Source: Celeribacter ethanolicus
GTDB lineage: Bacteria > Pseudomonadota > Alphaproteobacteria > Rhodobacterales > Rhodobacteraceae
DNA length: 64,000 bases
Direction: 5' to 3'
NCBI RefSeq assembly: GCF_001550095.1
Contig: NZ_LRUC01000010.1
Coordinates: forward strand, 186,001-250,000
The notes under the pieces were generated by a model. It did no database searches and was not told the DNA's origin. It saw nothing but the letters and a program-made list of their open reading frames with translations. Shown one piece after another: positions 44,852-53,608 of this stretch (the first letter of the stretch is position 1; each line of letters opens with the position of its first letter). The translations under genes were made by a program, and so were the position numbers.

Positions 44852-46495
44852 ATGGCACGCTATGTCTTCATCACCGGCGGTGTTGTTTCTTCGCTTGGGA
44901 AAGGTCTCGCATCGGCCGCCCTCGGCGCTTTGTTGCAAGCGCGCGGCTACTCGGTGCGTTTGCGCAAACTCGACCCTTACCTGAACGTCGACCCCGGGAC
45001 GATGAGCCCGTTCGAGCATGGCGAGGTCTTCGTGACCGATGACGGGGCGGAAACCGATCTGGACCTCGGCCATTACGAGCGGTTCACGGGTGTTTCGGCG
45101 CGCATGACCGATTCCGTCTCTTCCGGGCGCATCTACACCAATGTTCTCGAAAAAGAGCGGCGCGGCGATTACCTCGGCAAGACCATTCAGGTCATTCCGC
45201 ACGTCACCAACGAGATCAAGGATTTCATCGAGATCGGCGACGACGAGGTCGATTTCATGCTTTGCGAAATCGGCGGCACGGTGGGCGACATCGAGGGCCT
45301 GCCCTTTTTCGAGGCCATCCGTCAGTTCGCTCAGGACCGCCCGCGCGGTCAGTGTATCTTCATGCATCTGACGCTATTGCCGTACATTGCGGCCTCCGGC
45401 GAGTTGAAGACCAAACCGACGCAGCACTCCGTCAAGGAGTTGCGCACCATCGGCCTCCAGCCGAACGTGCTGGTCTGCCGCTCCGAACATCCGATCCCGG
45501 AAAAGGAACGCGAGAAGATCGCGCTGTTCTGTAACGTCCGCAAGGAGGATGTGATCGCGGCCCCGGATTTGAAATCCATCTACGAAGCGCCTTTGGCCTA
45601 TCACCGCGAGGGGCTGGATCAGGCCGTGTTGGACGCGTTCAACATCGCCCCCGCGCCGAAGCCGGACCTGTCGGTCTGGCATGATGTGGCGGACCGGATC
45701 TTCAACCCTGAGGGCGAGGTCAAGGTCGCGATCGTCGGCAAATACGTGCAGCTCGAAGACGCCTATAAATCCGTGAGCGAAGCCCTCACCCATGGCGGCA
45801 TGGCCAACCGGGTGAAGGTCAAGGTCGAGTGGGTCGATGCGGAGACCTTCGAGCACGAAGACCCCGCCCCCTATCTCGAAGGCTTCGACGCCATCCTCGT
45901 GCCCGGGGGTTTCGGCGAGCGCGGCACGGAAGGCAAGATCAAGGCGGCGCAATTCGCCCGCGAGCGCAAGGTGCCCTATCTCGGAATTTGTCTCGGGATG
46001 CAGATGGCGGTGATCGAAGCGGCGCGGCATCTGGCCGGGATCGAGAGCGCGGGCTCCGAGGAATTCGACCACGAAGCCGGCAAGAAACGGTTCGAGCCGG
46101 TGGTTTACCACCTCAAGGAATGGGTGCAGGGCAACCACACCGTGCAGCGCAAGGCGGATGACGCCAAGGGCGGCACGATGCGGCTTGGCGCCTATACCGC
46201 GAGCCTCAAGCCAGGCTCGAAAGTGGCGGAAATCTACGGCTCGACCGAGATCGAGGAACGCCATCGCCATCGCTATGAGGTGGACATCAAGTACAAGGAC
46301 AAGCTGGAGGCCTGCGGGCTGGTGTTCTCGGGCATGTCGCCGGACGGGCGCCTGCCGGAGATCGTCGAGGCCAAGGATCACCCGTGGTACATCGGCGTGC
46401 AATATCACCCGGAGCTGAAGTCGAAACCCTTCGCCCCCGCGCCGCTGTTCCGCGATTTCATCCGCGCCGCGAAAGAAAACTCCCGTCTGGTGTAA
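44852..46495 (+). CDS. pyrG: CTP synthase
   Basis: Makes CTP from UTP, ATP and glutamine. 547 residues. The synthase domain has [39 protein letters not shown] and [20 protein letters not shown]. The class I glutaminase domain from about residue 290 has VPGGFGERG, the nucleophile in [16 protein letters not shown] and the His/Glu of [12 protein letters not shown]. The product is complete, with family-usual length. rpiB follows 12 bases downstream. Confidence 0.97.
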   Translation: MARYVFITGGVVSSLGKGLASAALGALLQARGYSVRLRKLDPYLNVDPGTMSPFEHGEVFVTDDGAETDLDLGHYERFTGVSARMTDSVSSGRIYTNVLEKERRGDYLGKTIQVIPHVTNEIKDFIEIGDDEVDFMLCEIGGTVGDIEGLPFFEAIRQFAQDRPRGQCIFMHLTLLPYIAASGELKTKPTQHSVKELRTIGLQPNVLVCRSEHPIPEKEREKIALFCNVRKEDVIAAPDLKSIYEAPLAYHREGLDQAVLDAFNIAPAPKPDLSVWHDVADRIFNPEGEVKVAIVGKYVQLEDAYKSVSEALTHGGMANRVKVKVEWVDAETFEHEDPAPYLEGFDAILVPGGFGERGTEGKIKAAQFARERKVPYLGICLGMQMAVIEAARHLAGIESAGSEEFDHEAGKKRFEPVVYHLKEWVQGNHTVQRKADDAKGGTMRLGAYTASLKPGSKVAEIYGSTEIEERHRHRYEVDIKYKDKLEACGLVFSGMSPDGRLPEIVEAKDHPWYIGVQYHPELKSKPFAPAPLFRDFIRAAKENSRLV

Positions 46496-46507
46496 GGACC
46501 GTCCCAA

Positions 46508-46957
46508 ATGACTGACAACAAACGCATCGCGCTGTCTTCCGACCACGCCGCCATCGAGCTGCGTCAGGCCATTGCCGCCCATGTGGCAAGCCTCGGTTGG
46601 GAGCCGGTGGACATCGGCCCGACCACACCGGAGAGCACGCATTACCCGAAACACGGCGAAGCGGCAGCGAAACTCGTGGCCTCCGGCGATTGCCATCTGG
46701 GCATCATCCTTTGCGGCACGGGTCAGGGCATCATGCTGGCCGCGAACAAGGTCAAGGGCATCCGCTGCGGCGTCTGCTCGGAGGCCTATTCCGCCAAGAT
46801 GCTGCGCCAGCACAACGACGCCAACATGCTGTCCATGGGATCGCGGGTGATCGGCGAAGGGCTTGCGCTCGACATCGTCGAGGCGTTCCTGTCGGCAGAG
46901 TTCGAAGGCGGCCGCCATGGCACGCGGGTCGATATGATCATGGAGATCGAGGGGTAA
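46508..46957 (+). CDS. rpiB: Ribose-5-phosphate isomerase B
   Basis: 149 residues of the RpiB/LacAB family. Marks are IALSSDHAAIELRQAIAAHV, DIGPTTPESTHYPKHGEAAA, IILCGTGQGIMLAANKVKGIR (catalytic Cys) and AYSAKMLRQHNDANMLSMG. It performs the same reaction as RpiA but is not homologous. It is located 12 bases after pyrG, so the two are probably co-transcribed up to the terminator at 46981. Confidence 0.94.
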   Translation: MTDNKRIALSSDHAAIELRQAIAAHVASLGWEPVDIGPTTPESTHYPKHGEAAAKLVASGDCHLGIILCGTGQGIMLAANKVKGIRCGVCSEAYSAKMLRQHNDANMLSMGSRVIGEGLALDIVEAFLSAEFEGGRHGTRVDMIMEIEG

Positions 46958-46980
46958 GACCCTCGCTCAAACCGGATTCG

Positions 46981-47007
46981 AAAAAGGCGCCTCTCTGGGC
47001 GCCTTTT
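46981..47007 (+). terminator. Rho-independent terminator after rpiB
   Basis: AAAAGGCGCC/GGCGCCTTTT around TCTCTG, followed by GCG. It lies between rpiB and the convergent gene ending at 47025. Confidence 0.85.
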
Positions 47008-47024
47008 GCGTTGCTTCAGCCGCC

Positions 47025-47372
47025 TCAGGCTTTGACGTAGACCCAGGCCGTTTTCCCGGAGCAGAGCCCCACTTCGATCCGCGTGTAATCGGACACCTCA
47101 TAGCGATCCGCCGCCGCAAGCTCGCTTTCGGTGATCTCGAACACCATGCCCTCGACCCGATCCGACGGATCTGCCGACGGCATCACGACGGGATGGAACC
47201 GCTCACCGCTCTTTTCCAGCACCTCGGGATCGGTGATCTCGATCATCTCCTTGCGAAACCCGGGCATCGCATCCGTCTCGCCGTTCAACAGGCGCCCGAA
47301 AGAGGAAAGCTGCACCGGCTCGAGTTGCAGGGTGCCATAGGAAAACAGCAATACGTTTCGGGGGGCGGTCAT
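47025..47372 (-). CDS. Gamma-glutamylcyclotransferase/AIG2-like protein
   Basis: 115 residues. The fold's phosphate-like loop LLFSYGTLQLEPVQLSSFG, the conserved Glu region VEGMVFEITESELAAADRYEV and YTRIEVGL match the GGCT/AIG2 family. Members act on gamma-glutamyl amines or peptides, but many are uncharacterised. ATG 47372 was chosen; a longer frame to 47435 has no good RBS. It is 75 bases downstream of the PaiB-like gene. Confidence 0.85.
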   Translation of the reverse strand: MTAPRNVLLFSYGTLQLEPVQLSSFGRLLNGETDAMPGFRKEMIEITDPEVLEKSGERFHPVVMPSADPSDRVEGMVFEITESELAAADRYEVSDYTRIEVGLCSGKTAWVYVKA

Positions 47373-47447
47373 GACAGGCTCTCTCTGAAAAAATGAAACT
47401 GCCAGCGCTCTACAAATGCGCGGACGGGGGCGCAAGCCGGTTCTGCG

Positions 47448-48077
47448 TCACTCCCCCTCCGGGAAACTCGCCAGAGCCTGCGCCAGATCGACGCCCTGCT
47501 CGCCCGAGGCCATCAGTCCCGCATAGGTGCCCTGCCGGTCTTCAAGGCTCTTGTGCTGGTTCACCTTCCACTTGCCCTCCAACCGCTCCGGCACGAAACG
47601 CAGCCCGACGATGCCGCGTTTCAGAGCGGCGACATAAGGCACGGGGGCATCCGCCACCGACCAGGGCTCCGCGCGGCCCGCCTCGTGCCGGTCGGTCAGC
47701 GCATCGAGATGTGCGCCCAGCCCCTCCGCGTCATTGAACGTCTCGAAGGCGCCATGGGCATGGACCACGATATAGGCCCAAGTCGGCACGACTTTGCCAT
47801 GCTCCTGTTTCGACGGGTAAAACGACGGCGAAATATAGGCCTGCGGTCCCTGAAAGATCAGAACGGAGCGCGCGCCCGCCAGTTTCCAGTGCGGATTTGC
47901 GCGCGCCAGATGGGTCTCGATCACCGACGCCCCGCCCTCCTCCCGCACCACAACCGGCACATGGCTGACCTCGATCCCCGCCTCATGCGGCGTGACAAGG
48001 GCCGCAAAGCCGATCTCCGTCATGACATGGCGCAGAACCTCGGGATCGTCGATGGCGGAATTGTTCGGTCGGTACAT
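47448..48077 (-). CDS. FMN-binding negative transcriptional regulator (PaiB family)
   Basis: 209 residues. The N-terminus MYRPNNSAIDDPEVLRHVM and the FMN-fold segments (AALVTPHEAGIEVSHVPVVV, ETHLARANPHWKLAG, ISPSFYPSKQEHGKVVPTWAY) match PaiB proteins, first named as regulators of sporulation/degradative genes in Bacillus. KWKVNQHKSLEDRQG near the C-terminus is a family hallmark. AGGAG lies 6 bases before the ATG. Enzymatic versus regulatory role is unsettled. Confidence 0.88.
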   Translation of the reverse strand: MYRPNNSAIDDPEVLRHVMTEIGFAALVTPHEAGIEVSHVPVVVREEGGASVIETHLARANPHWKLAGARSVLIFQGPQAYISPSFYPSKQEHGKVVPTWAYIVVHAHGAFETFNDAEGLGAHLDALTDRHEAGRAEPWSVADAPVPYVAALKRGIVGLRFVPERLEGKWKVNQHKSLEDRQGTYAGLMASGEQGVDLAQALASFPEGE

Positions 48078-48173
48078 GGCGGTCTCCTGTTGCCCCGACC
48101 TAACACGCCTGCCACCGGACCGCACATGTTTTTGCCGCTGGCAGAAAGGTGCACGCAGGAAAAGCACCGAGCG

Positions 48174-48204
48174 CCCGTTTCCTTTGTGCCGCAAATACTC
48201 AAAA
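48174..48204 (-). repeat. Copy of a short dispersed repeat
   Basis: On the plus strand it reads CCCGTTTCCTTTG, a 6-base spacer, then AAATACTCAAAA. The copy at 60293 has the same two blocks with a 7-base spacer. It sits just after the lrp stop, between lrp and the PaiB-like gene. Confidence 0.65.
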
Positions 48205-48209
48205 CCGGT

Positions 48210-48653
48210 TCAGCCGCGCAGGTCCTTGGGGCTTTCCATCACGATGTAGGAGGTGATCGAGGCCACGTTCGGCACGGTCGCCAGGACCTCCGTATGAAAG
48301 CGCTTGTAGGCCTCAAGCCCCGAGGTCTCGATCCGCAGGAGATATTCGAAGGCGCCCGCGATGTTATGGCATTCCTTCACTTCGAACGCCGCCTCCATGG
48401 CGCGCTCGAAGCCCTTTTGCGCCTCCTTGCTATGGGCGGAGAGGCCAACGGCGATATAGGTCACGAACCCGCGTCCGGTCTTTTGCGGATCGGTCACGGC
48501 GCGGTAGCCTCGGATCACGCCGGAGCGTTCCAACTCACTGACCCGACGCGAGGTGGCGGAAGGCGACAGGCCGACGCGCTCGGCAAGTTCGAGGTTGCTT
48601 TGCCGCCCGTCGCGCGACAGTTCGCGCAATATATCTTCGTCAATACGATCCAT
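48210..48653 (-). CDS. Lrp/AsnC family transcriptional regulator
   Basis: 147 residues. An N-terminal helix-turn-helix (MDRIDEDILRELSRDGRQSN, then LSPSATSRRVSELE) and a C-terminal RAM/ligand domain (VTYIAVGLSAHSKEA, HNIAGAFEYLLRIETSGLEA). These bind DNA as octamers and sense amino acids. It is divergent from a LysE-type exporter, with 110 bases between, and is the probable regulator of that exporter. The start ATG 48653 is at the HTH; upstream frame to 48749 overlaps the shared promoter. Confidence 0.93.
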   Translation of the reverse strand: MDRIDEDILRELSRDGRQSNLELAERVGLSPSATSRRVSELERSGVIRGYRAVTDPQKTGRGFVTYIAVGLSAHSKEAQKGFERAMEAAFEVKECHNIAGAFEYLLRIETSGLEAYKRFHTEVLATVPNVASITSYIVMESPKDLRG

Positions 48654-48763
48654 GGCCGTGATTTCGTGCAATTTTTTGATCTTCAGAACGATCTTTGCAC
48701 GGTCATTGCGCCGGAGGAAGGCTAATTTCACCGGTATGTGTTCTGGCATGGAAACTCACCGGC

Positions 48764-49357
48764 ATGGATATGACGCTCTTTCTCGCGCTTCTCGCTTTCG
48801 GCTTCGTCACCTCGGTGACACCGGGACCGAACAATCTTATGTTGCTGGCCTCGGGCGCGAATTTCGGCATCCGCCGCAGCCTGCCGCATATGTTTGGCAT
48901 CGCCTTCGGGTTCACGCTGATGGTGTTCATCGTGGGCCTTGGGCTTGCGGAAGCCTTCGAGACCTTCCCGGTGCTGCGGCAGGTGATGATGGTCGTGGCG
49001 GTGCTTTATATGCTGTGGCTGGCGTGGAAGATCGCGCATGCCGCAGCCCCCGGAGAGAAAGAAGCGACGGGCAAGCCGCTCAGTTTTTTGCAGGCGGCGG
49101 CGTTCCAGTGGGTCAATCCGAAAGCCTGGATCATGGCGATCAGCGCGCAGACCAATTACGCGCAGGACACGACATGGCTTGCTGCGGGGATCGTCGCTTT
49201 CGGATTTCTGCTGATGAACCTGCCGGCGATTTCGCTCTGGGCCTGGCTCGGGCAGGAAATCCGCCGTTTTCTGACCAATCCGCGGCGTTTGGTGGCGTTT
49301 AACTGGACGATGGCGGCACTTTTGGTCGCGTCCTTGCTGCCGATCCTTTTCCATTAA
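48764..49357 (+). CDS. LysE/RhtB family amino-acid exporter
   Basis: 197 residues, six membrane segments. The family signature VTPGPNNLMLLASGANFGIRR near the N-terminus and FQWVNPKAWIMAISAQTNYA in the middle are diagnostic. It exports an amino acid or related metabolite. The divergent Lrp-type gene suggests induction by its substrate. ATG 48764 is preferred for its membrane-proximal start. Confidence 0.92.
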   Translation: MDMTLFLALLAFGFVTSVTPGPNNLMLLASGANFGIRRSLPHMFGIAFGFTLMVFIVGLGLAEAFETFPVLRQVMMVVAVLYMLWLAWKIAHAAAPGEKEATGKPLSFLQAAAFQWVNPKAWIMAISAQTNYAQDTTWLAAGIVAFGFLLMNLPAISLWAWLGQEIRRFLTNPRRLVAFNWTMAALLVASLLPILFH

Positions 49358-49443
49358 GAAACCGTCATATATGAGTGGTTAAAGCGGCGAGGCATTTGCG
49401 CCGCCGATGGCGGATTTCAAGAGACGGGAGGCAGGAGCGTATC

Positions 49444-50355
49444 ATGAGCTTTGACAAGGATGCCCAGGACTGGCTGGAAGCGGAACTCGCGGACACGCTG
49501 GACGAGGAATGGGAGATTGAGCTCGAGGATTCGATCCTGTCGCGGGAGATCAAGAAGATTTACCAGAAAGAGCATCCGGATATGCTCGAACGGTCGATCT
49601 ATTTCCGGGAATTGCTGCGGCTTCAGGCGGAGCTGATCAAGTTCCACGACTGGGTGCAGGAGACCGGACAGAAGGTCGTGGTGCTGTTCGAAGGGCGCGA
49701 CTCGGCGGGCAAGGGCGGCGTGATCAAGCGGATCACCCAGCGGCTCAACCCGCGCGTGGTGCGTGTGGTGGCGCTTCCGGCGCCGTCGGATCGCGAGAAA
49801 TCGCAATGGTATTTCCAGCGCTACGTGCCGCATCTTCCGGCCGCGGGCGAGGTCGTGTTGTTCGACCGCTCGTGGTACAACCGGTCGGGTGTCGAGCGGG
49901 TCATGGGCTTTGCCGATGAGGATCAGGTCGAACAGTTCTTTCAGGACGTTCCGGAGTTTGAGCGGATGCTGGTGCGCTCCGGCATCAAGGTGGTGAAATA
50001 CTGGTTCTCGATCACCGACGAGGAACAGCAAATGCGCTTTCTGATGCGCATTCACGACCCGATGAAACAGTGGAAACTCTCGCCGATGGACCTGCAATCG
50101 CGCATCCGTTGGGAGGATTACACCAAGGCCAAGGAAGACACGTTCTTCCGCACCAATATCCCGGAAGCGCCATGGTATATCGTTGAAGGCAACGACAAGA
50201 AACGCGCGCGTTTGAATTGCATCGACCACCTCTTGTCGCTGTTCGATTATCACGAGATCCCGCATGATGAGATCCACCTGCCGGAACGGATCTACAAGAA
50301 GGATTACGAACGCGCCGTGCTGCCGCCAGAGCTTTACGTGCCGAAGAAATATTGA
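49444..50355 (+). CDS. ppk2: Polyphosphate kinase 2
   Basis: 303 residues. Uses polyphosphate to phosphorylate nucleotides. Walker A VVVLFEGRDSAGKGGVIKR, LNPRVVRVVALPAPSDREKS, Walker B with lid VVLFDRSWYNRSGVERVMGF and EEQQMRFLMRIHDPMKQWKLS are present, matching class I PPK2 (ADP or GDP acceptor). ATG 49444 is preceded by GGAGGCAGGAG. The N-terminus is acidic (EAELADTLDEEWEIELED). It is not linked by operon to the PHA genes. Confidence 0.93.
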   Translation: MSFDKDAQDWLEAELADTLDEEWEIELEDSILSREIKKIYQKEHPDMLERSIYFRELLRLQAELIKFHDWVQETGQKVVVLFEGRDSAGKGGVIKRITQRLNPRVVRVVALPAPSDREKSQWYFQRYVPHLPAAGEVVLFDRSWYNRSGVERVMGFADEDQVEQFFQDVPEFERMLVRSGIKVVKYWFSITDEEQQMRFLMRIHDPMKQWKLSPMDLQSRIRWEDYTKAKEDTFFRTNIPEAPWYIVEGNDKKRARLNCIDHLLSLFDYHEIPHDEIHLPERIYKKDYERAVLPPELYVPKKY

Positions 50356-50454
50356 GCCGCAAGGCTGGACGCAGGGGCGCGCGCGTGCCACCACGCTAAA
50401 ACGTGATACACGCGGAGGCTTCCCCGCCGCCGCGCCCTGCCCTATATCGGTCTC

Positions 50455-50895
50455 ATGTTCGGCGATTTTCTCAAAACCCTGCTGCAACCGCAGCCTGCCC
50501 AGCTTCCCGATGCGGACGCGCGTCTGGCCTTGGCCGCACTTTTGGTGCGGGTGGCCCGCGCCGATGGGCGCTATGCCCCGGAAGAGGCGGAACGGATCGC
50601 GAAAGTTCTGATGAGCCGCTACGCGCTGTCGCCGTTCGAGGCGGCGAAGCTCCGGGGCGAGGCGGAGCAGTTGGAGTCGGAAGCCCCCGACACCGTGCGC
50701 TTCACCCGTGCCATCAAGGAGGCGGTGCCGTTCGAAGAACGGATCGGCGTGCTGGAGGGGCTCTGGTCCGTGGTTCTCGCCGATGGCAAGCGTGACGAGG
50801 GTGAAGACGCGCTTTTGCGGCTGGTGTCGAACCTTCTGGGTATCAACGATCGCGACAGCGCCTTGGCTCGCCAAAGGATCGAGGCGCGACAGTAA
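50455..50895 (+). CDS. TerB-like domain protein
   Basis: 146 residues, all helical. The metal-binding TerB core is seen in ALAALLVRVARADGRYAPEEAERI and VLEGLWSVVLADGKRDEGEDALLRLVSNLLGI, two repeats with ADG motifs. TerB was named for tellurite resistance but many members act in general stress or membrane processes. No other ter genes are present. The 220-base gap to 51116 holds only the TTTGATCAAA palindrome. Confidence 0.85.
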   Translation: MFGDFLKTLLQPQPAQLPDADARLALAALLVRVARADGRYAPEEAERIAKVLMSRYALSPFEAAKLRGEAEQLESEAPDTVRFTRAIKEAVPFEERIGVLEGLWSVVLADGKRDEGEDALLRLVSNLLGINDRDSALARQRIEARQ

Positions 50896-51032
50896 CCCGC
50901 CTGACGTCGGGGAATCGTCGCCGCGCGTTTCTGCCTGCATGATCTCCCGAATTGCCCGTTTCATGAGCCTTACTGCCCTTTAACGGGACAAAGCACGCGC
51001 TTTTCGCCCAAGGGCTGTGCGCCGCCCCGCGA

Positions 51033-51042
51033 TTTGATCAAA
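51033..51042. promoter_or_regulatory. Palindrome TTTGATCAAA upstream of ABC operon
   Basis: This 10-base palindrome is AT-rich in a GC-rich region and lies 73 bases before the ATPase ATG. An identical copy is at 55780, in front of the amidotransferase gene. It is a candidate operator of the cluster; no regulator is assigned. Confidence 0.5.
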
Positions 51043-51115
51043 ACTCGGGCAGAACCCCACGGCACTTCGCCGTTCATTGTTGCATCTGCTGAAAGTTTAG
51101 CCCTAACTCTTGGCA

Positions 51116-51907
51116 ATGTTGACCAATAACTCAAATCCCGCGACGCCCGTCATCGAGATCCGTGACCTGCACAAGGCCTACGGCGATCTCGAGGTTCTCA
51201 AGGGCGTGTCCATGACCGCCCCGCGCGGCCATGTGACCTCGCTTATCGGCTCCTCCGGTTCGGGCAAATCCACGCTTCTGCGCTGCGCCAACCTGTTGGA
51301 GGACAGCCAGCGGGGCGAAATTCTGTTCGAGGGCGAACCGATTTCGTGGAAGGGCGAGGGGCTGCATCGTCGCCCGTCTGACCCGAAACAGGTGATGCGC
51401 ATCCGCACCAACCTGTCGATGGTGTTCCAGCAATTCAATCTCTGGGCGCATCTGACCGTGCTTGAGAACGTCATGGAAGCGCCGATCACGGTGCTGGGTC
51501 GCGACCGCAAGGAGGTCGAGGGAAAGGCGCGGATGTATCTCGACAAGGTGGGCATCGGCGACAAATGCGACGTTTACCCGGCACAGATGTCCGGCGGGCA
51601 GCAGCAACGCGCGGCGATTGCGCGGGCGCTCTGCATGGAGCCGCGCGCACTTTTGTTCGACGAGCCGACCTCGGCGCTCGATCCGGAGCTTGAACAAGAA
51701 GTGATCAAGGTGATCAAGGCGCTGGCGGAAGAGGGCCGGACGATGATCATCGTGACGCACGACATGCGCATGGCCTCCGACATCTCGGACCATGTGATTT
51801 TCCTTCATCAGGGGCTGATCGAGGAAGAGGGACATCCCTCCGACCTGTTCGGCGCCCCGAAATCCGAACGCCTGAAACAGTTCCTGAGCGCGACTGTTCC
51901 GGCCTAA
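51116..51907 (+). CDS. Polar amino-acid ABC transporter ATP-binding protein
   Basis: 263 residues. Walker A LIGSSGSGKSTLLRCAN, Q-loop VFQQFNLWAHL, signature MSGGQQQRAAIARAL, Walker B ALLFDEPTSALDPEL and switch His VTHDMRMASD are intact, in the HisP/GlnQ/EhuA style. It powers the two permeases downstream. The ATG at 51116 was chosen; TTG 51110 is in frame. It is first in the ABC-GS operon. It may also serve the ATPase-lacking pair at 17642-19255, which is speculative. Confidence 0.94.
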   Translation: MLTNNSNPATPVIEIRDLHKAYGDLEVLKGVSMTAPRGHVTSLIGSSGSGKSTLLRCANLLEDSQRGEILFEGEPISWKGEGLHRRPSDPKQVMRIRTNLSMVFQQFNLWAHLTVLENVMEAPITVLGRDRKEVEGKARMYLDKVGIGDKCDVYPAQMSGGQQQRAAIARALCMEPRALLFDEPTSALDPELEQEVIKVIKALAEEGRTMIIVTHDMRMASDISDHVIFLHQGLIEEEGHPSDLFGAPKSERLKQFLSATVPA

Positions 51908-51940
51908 CCACAATCTGCGCTGACTATTGGGGAGTACCAC

Positions 51941-52654
51941 ATGAAGAAGATCCTTCTTTCCGCCGCCGCCCTGGCTTTGCTGGCCGGTGCAGCAAGCGCC
52001 GAGACCGTGCGTCTGGGCACGGAGGGCGCCTACCCTCCGTACAACTACATCGACGACAACGGCGAAGTGGCCGGGTTCGAACGCGTGCTGGGCGATGAGC
52101 TTTGCAAACGTGCCGAGCTTGAGTGCACCTGGGTGACCAACGACTGGGACAGCATCATCCCGAACCTGCTCTCCGGCAATTACGACACGATCATCGCCGG
52201 CATGTCGATCACCGACGAGCGCAAGGAGAAGGTGGACTTCTCGCAGAACTACACCCCGCCGTCGGCCTCCGCCTATGCGGCGATGAGCGAAGGCGTGGAT
52301 GTGGACGGCGGCATCGTCGCGGCGCAGGCCTCCACGATTCAGGCCGCGCATGTGGTGGAAACCGGTGCGACCCTGCTTGAATTCCCGAACTTCGAGGACA
52401 GCGTCGCCGCCGTGACCTCCGGCGAGGCCGATGCGGTTCTGGCCGACAAGGACACGTTGATGCCGGTCGTCGGCGAAGGCACCCTGATGTTCGTGGGCAA
52501 AGATGTTCCGCTCGGCGGCGGCATCGGCATGGCCTTCCGCAAATCCGACCCGGAGCTGCGCGCCAAATTCGACGCGGCGATCCAGTCCATGAAGGACGAC
52601 GGCTCCCTGAACGCGCTGATCAAGGAATGGCTCGAAGACAGCCCGACCTTCTGA
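51941..52654 (+). CDS. ABC transporter substrate-binding protein
   Basis: 237 residues, family 3. Signal peptide KKILLSAAALALLAGAASA (cleavage after residue 20). VRLGTEGAYPPYNYIDDNGEVAGFE, TIIAGMSITDERKEKVDFSQNY (substrate Arg/Asp region) and ADAVLADKDTLMPV are typical of arginine/ornithine/lysine or opine binding proteins. GGGGAG lies 8 bases before the ATG. The ligand cannot be read but must suit the downstream ligases. Confidence 0.93.
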   Translation: MKKILLSAAALALLAGAASAETVRLGTEGAYPPYNYIDDNGEVAGFERVLGDELCKRAELECTWVTNDWDSIIPNLLSGNYDTIIAGMSITDERKEKVDFSQNYTPPSASAYAAMSEGVDVDGGIVAAQASTIQAAHVVETGATLLEFPNFEDSVAAVTSGEADAVLADKDTLMPVVGEGTLMFVGKDVPLGGGIGMAFRKSDPELRAKFDAAIQSMKDDGSLNALIKEWLEDSPTF

Positions 52655-52795
52655 TCGGACCTTCCGAGGCGGGGCGTTCGCGCCCCGCCACACGTCCCCC
52701 TGCCCAACAGGTGTCCCATCTTTTCCTATTGCGCCGATCCTGACACGCTCGACCGCCTGCATTGGCTGAGCTGTTACCTGACGACCGGGAAGCAT

Positions 52796-53608
52796 ATGGC
52801 TTTCTACACCTCCTTCGGGACGGTGCTTTTGCTTCTGGCCGTGACCGCGCCGCTGGCGCTGGCCTTCGGCTTTGCTGCCGCCGCCGGATCACGGTCGCAT
52901 TTTTTCCCGCTGAAATGGCTGTCGAACATCTACATGGCCATCGTGCGCGGCGTGCCGGACATCGTGTTTTTCCTGTTTTTCGTCATCGCCCTCGATCAGG
53001 CCTTCGAATGGACGCGGCATCAGGTGCTCTGTCCCGACTGGGATCAGCCGATCCGGCAGGGCAATGATTTCATCGTCTGCCCGGCGGCCAAGCTGCCGCT
53101 GAATTCCGCGCCCGAGATCTATCACCAGATTTACGGCTTCGGCCTTGCCGTGCTGACCTTTGCCATCGTGTTCGGCGCCTTTGCGGGCAATGTGCTGGCG
53201 GGCGCGTTCAAGGCGGTGCCGCATGGTCAGATCGAGACGGCGGAGGCCTATGGCATGACCAAGCGCCAGACGTTTTGGCGCATCATGGTGCCGCAGATGT
53301 GGACCTATGCGATCCCCGGCCTGTCGAACCTCTGGATGGTGCTGATCAAGGCCACGCCTTTGCTGTTCCTGTTGGGGGTCGAGGATGTGGTCTATTGGGC
53401 GCGCGAGCTTGGCAACACCAAGACGGCGCGGTTCACCGATTATCCCCATGGCGACTGGCGGGTGTATTATTTCTTCGGGCTTTTGGTGTTCTACCTGCTG
53501 TTTACGAAAGTCTCGGAGATTGTGCTCGCCCGGATCACCCGCAAACTGTCGCGCGGTCAGGCCACCGCCGCCGGTGAGGCGATGCGCAAAGCGGGGGCCA
53601 CGGCATGA
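52796..53608 (+). CDS. ABC transporter permease (first)
   Basis: 270 residues from the first canonical start. Several membrane helices; an insert with RHQVLCPDWDQPIRQGNDF may be periplasmic. The EAA loop is IETAEAYGMTKRQTFWRIMVPQM. The frame is open upstream of 52796 and reads FSYCADPDTLDRLHWLSCY, protein-like and similar in place to the 35-residue leader of the sister permease. The true start may therefore be a non-standard ATC at 52718, 4 bases after AGGTG. Its stop overlaps the next start (ATGA). Confidence 0.9.
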   Translation: MAFYTSFGTVLLLLAVTAPLALAFGFAAAAGSRSHFFPLKWLSNIYMAIVRGVPDIVFFLFFVIALDQAFEWTRHQVLCPDWDQPIRQGNDFIVCPAAKLPLNSAPEIYHQIYGFGLAVLTFAIVFGAFAGNVLAGAFKAVPHGQIETAEAYGMTKRQTFWRIMVPQMWTYAIPGLSNLWMVLIKATPLLFLLGVEDVVYWARELGNTKTARFTDYPHGDWRVYYFFGLLVFYLLFTKVSEIVLARITRKLSRGQATAAGEAMRKAGATA

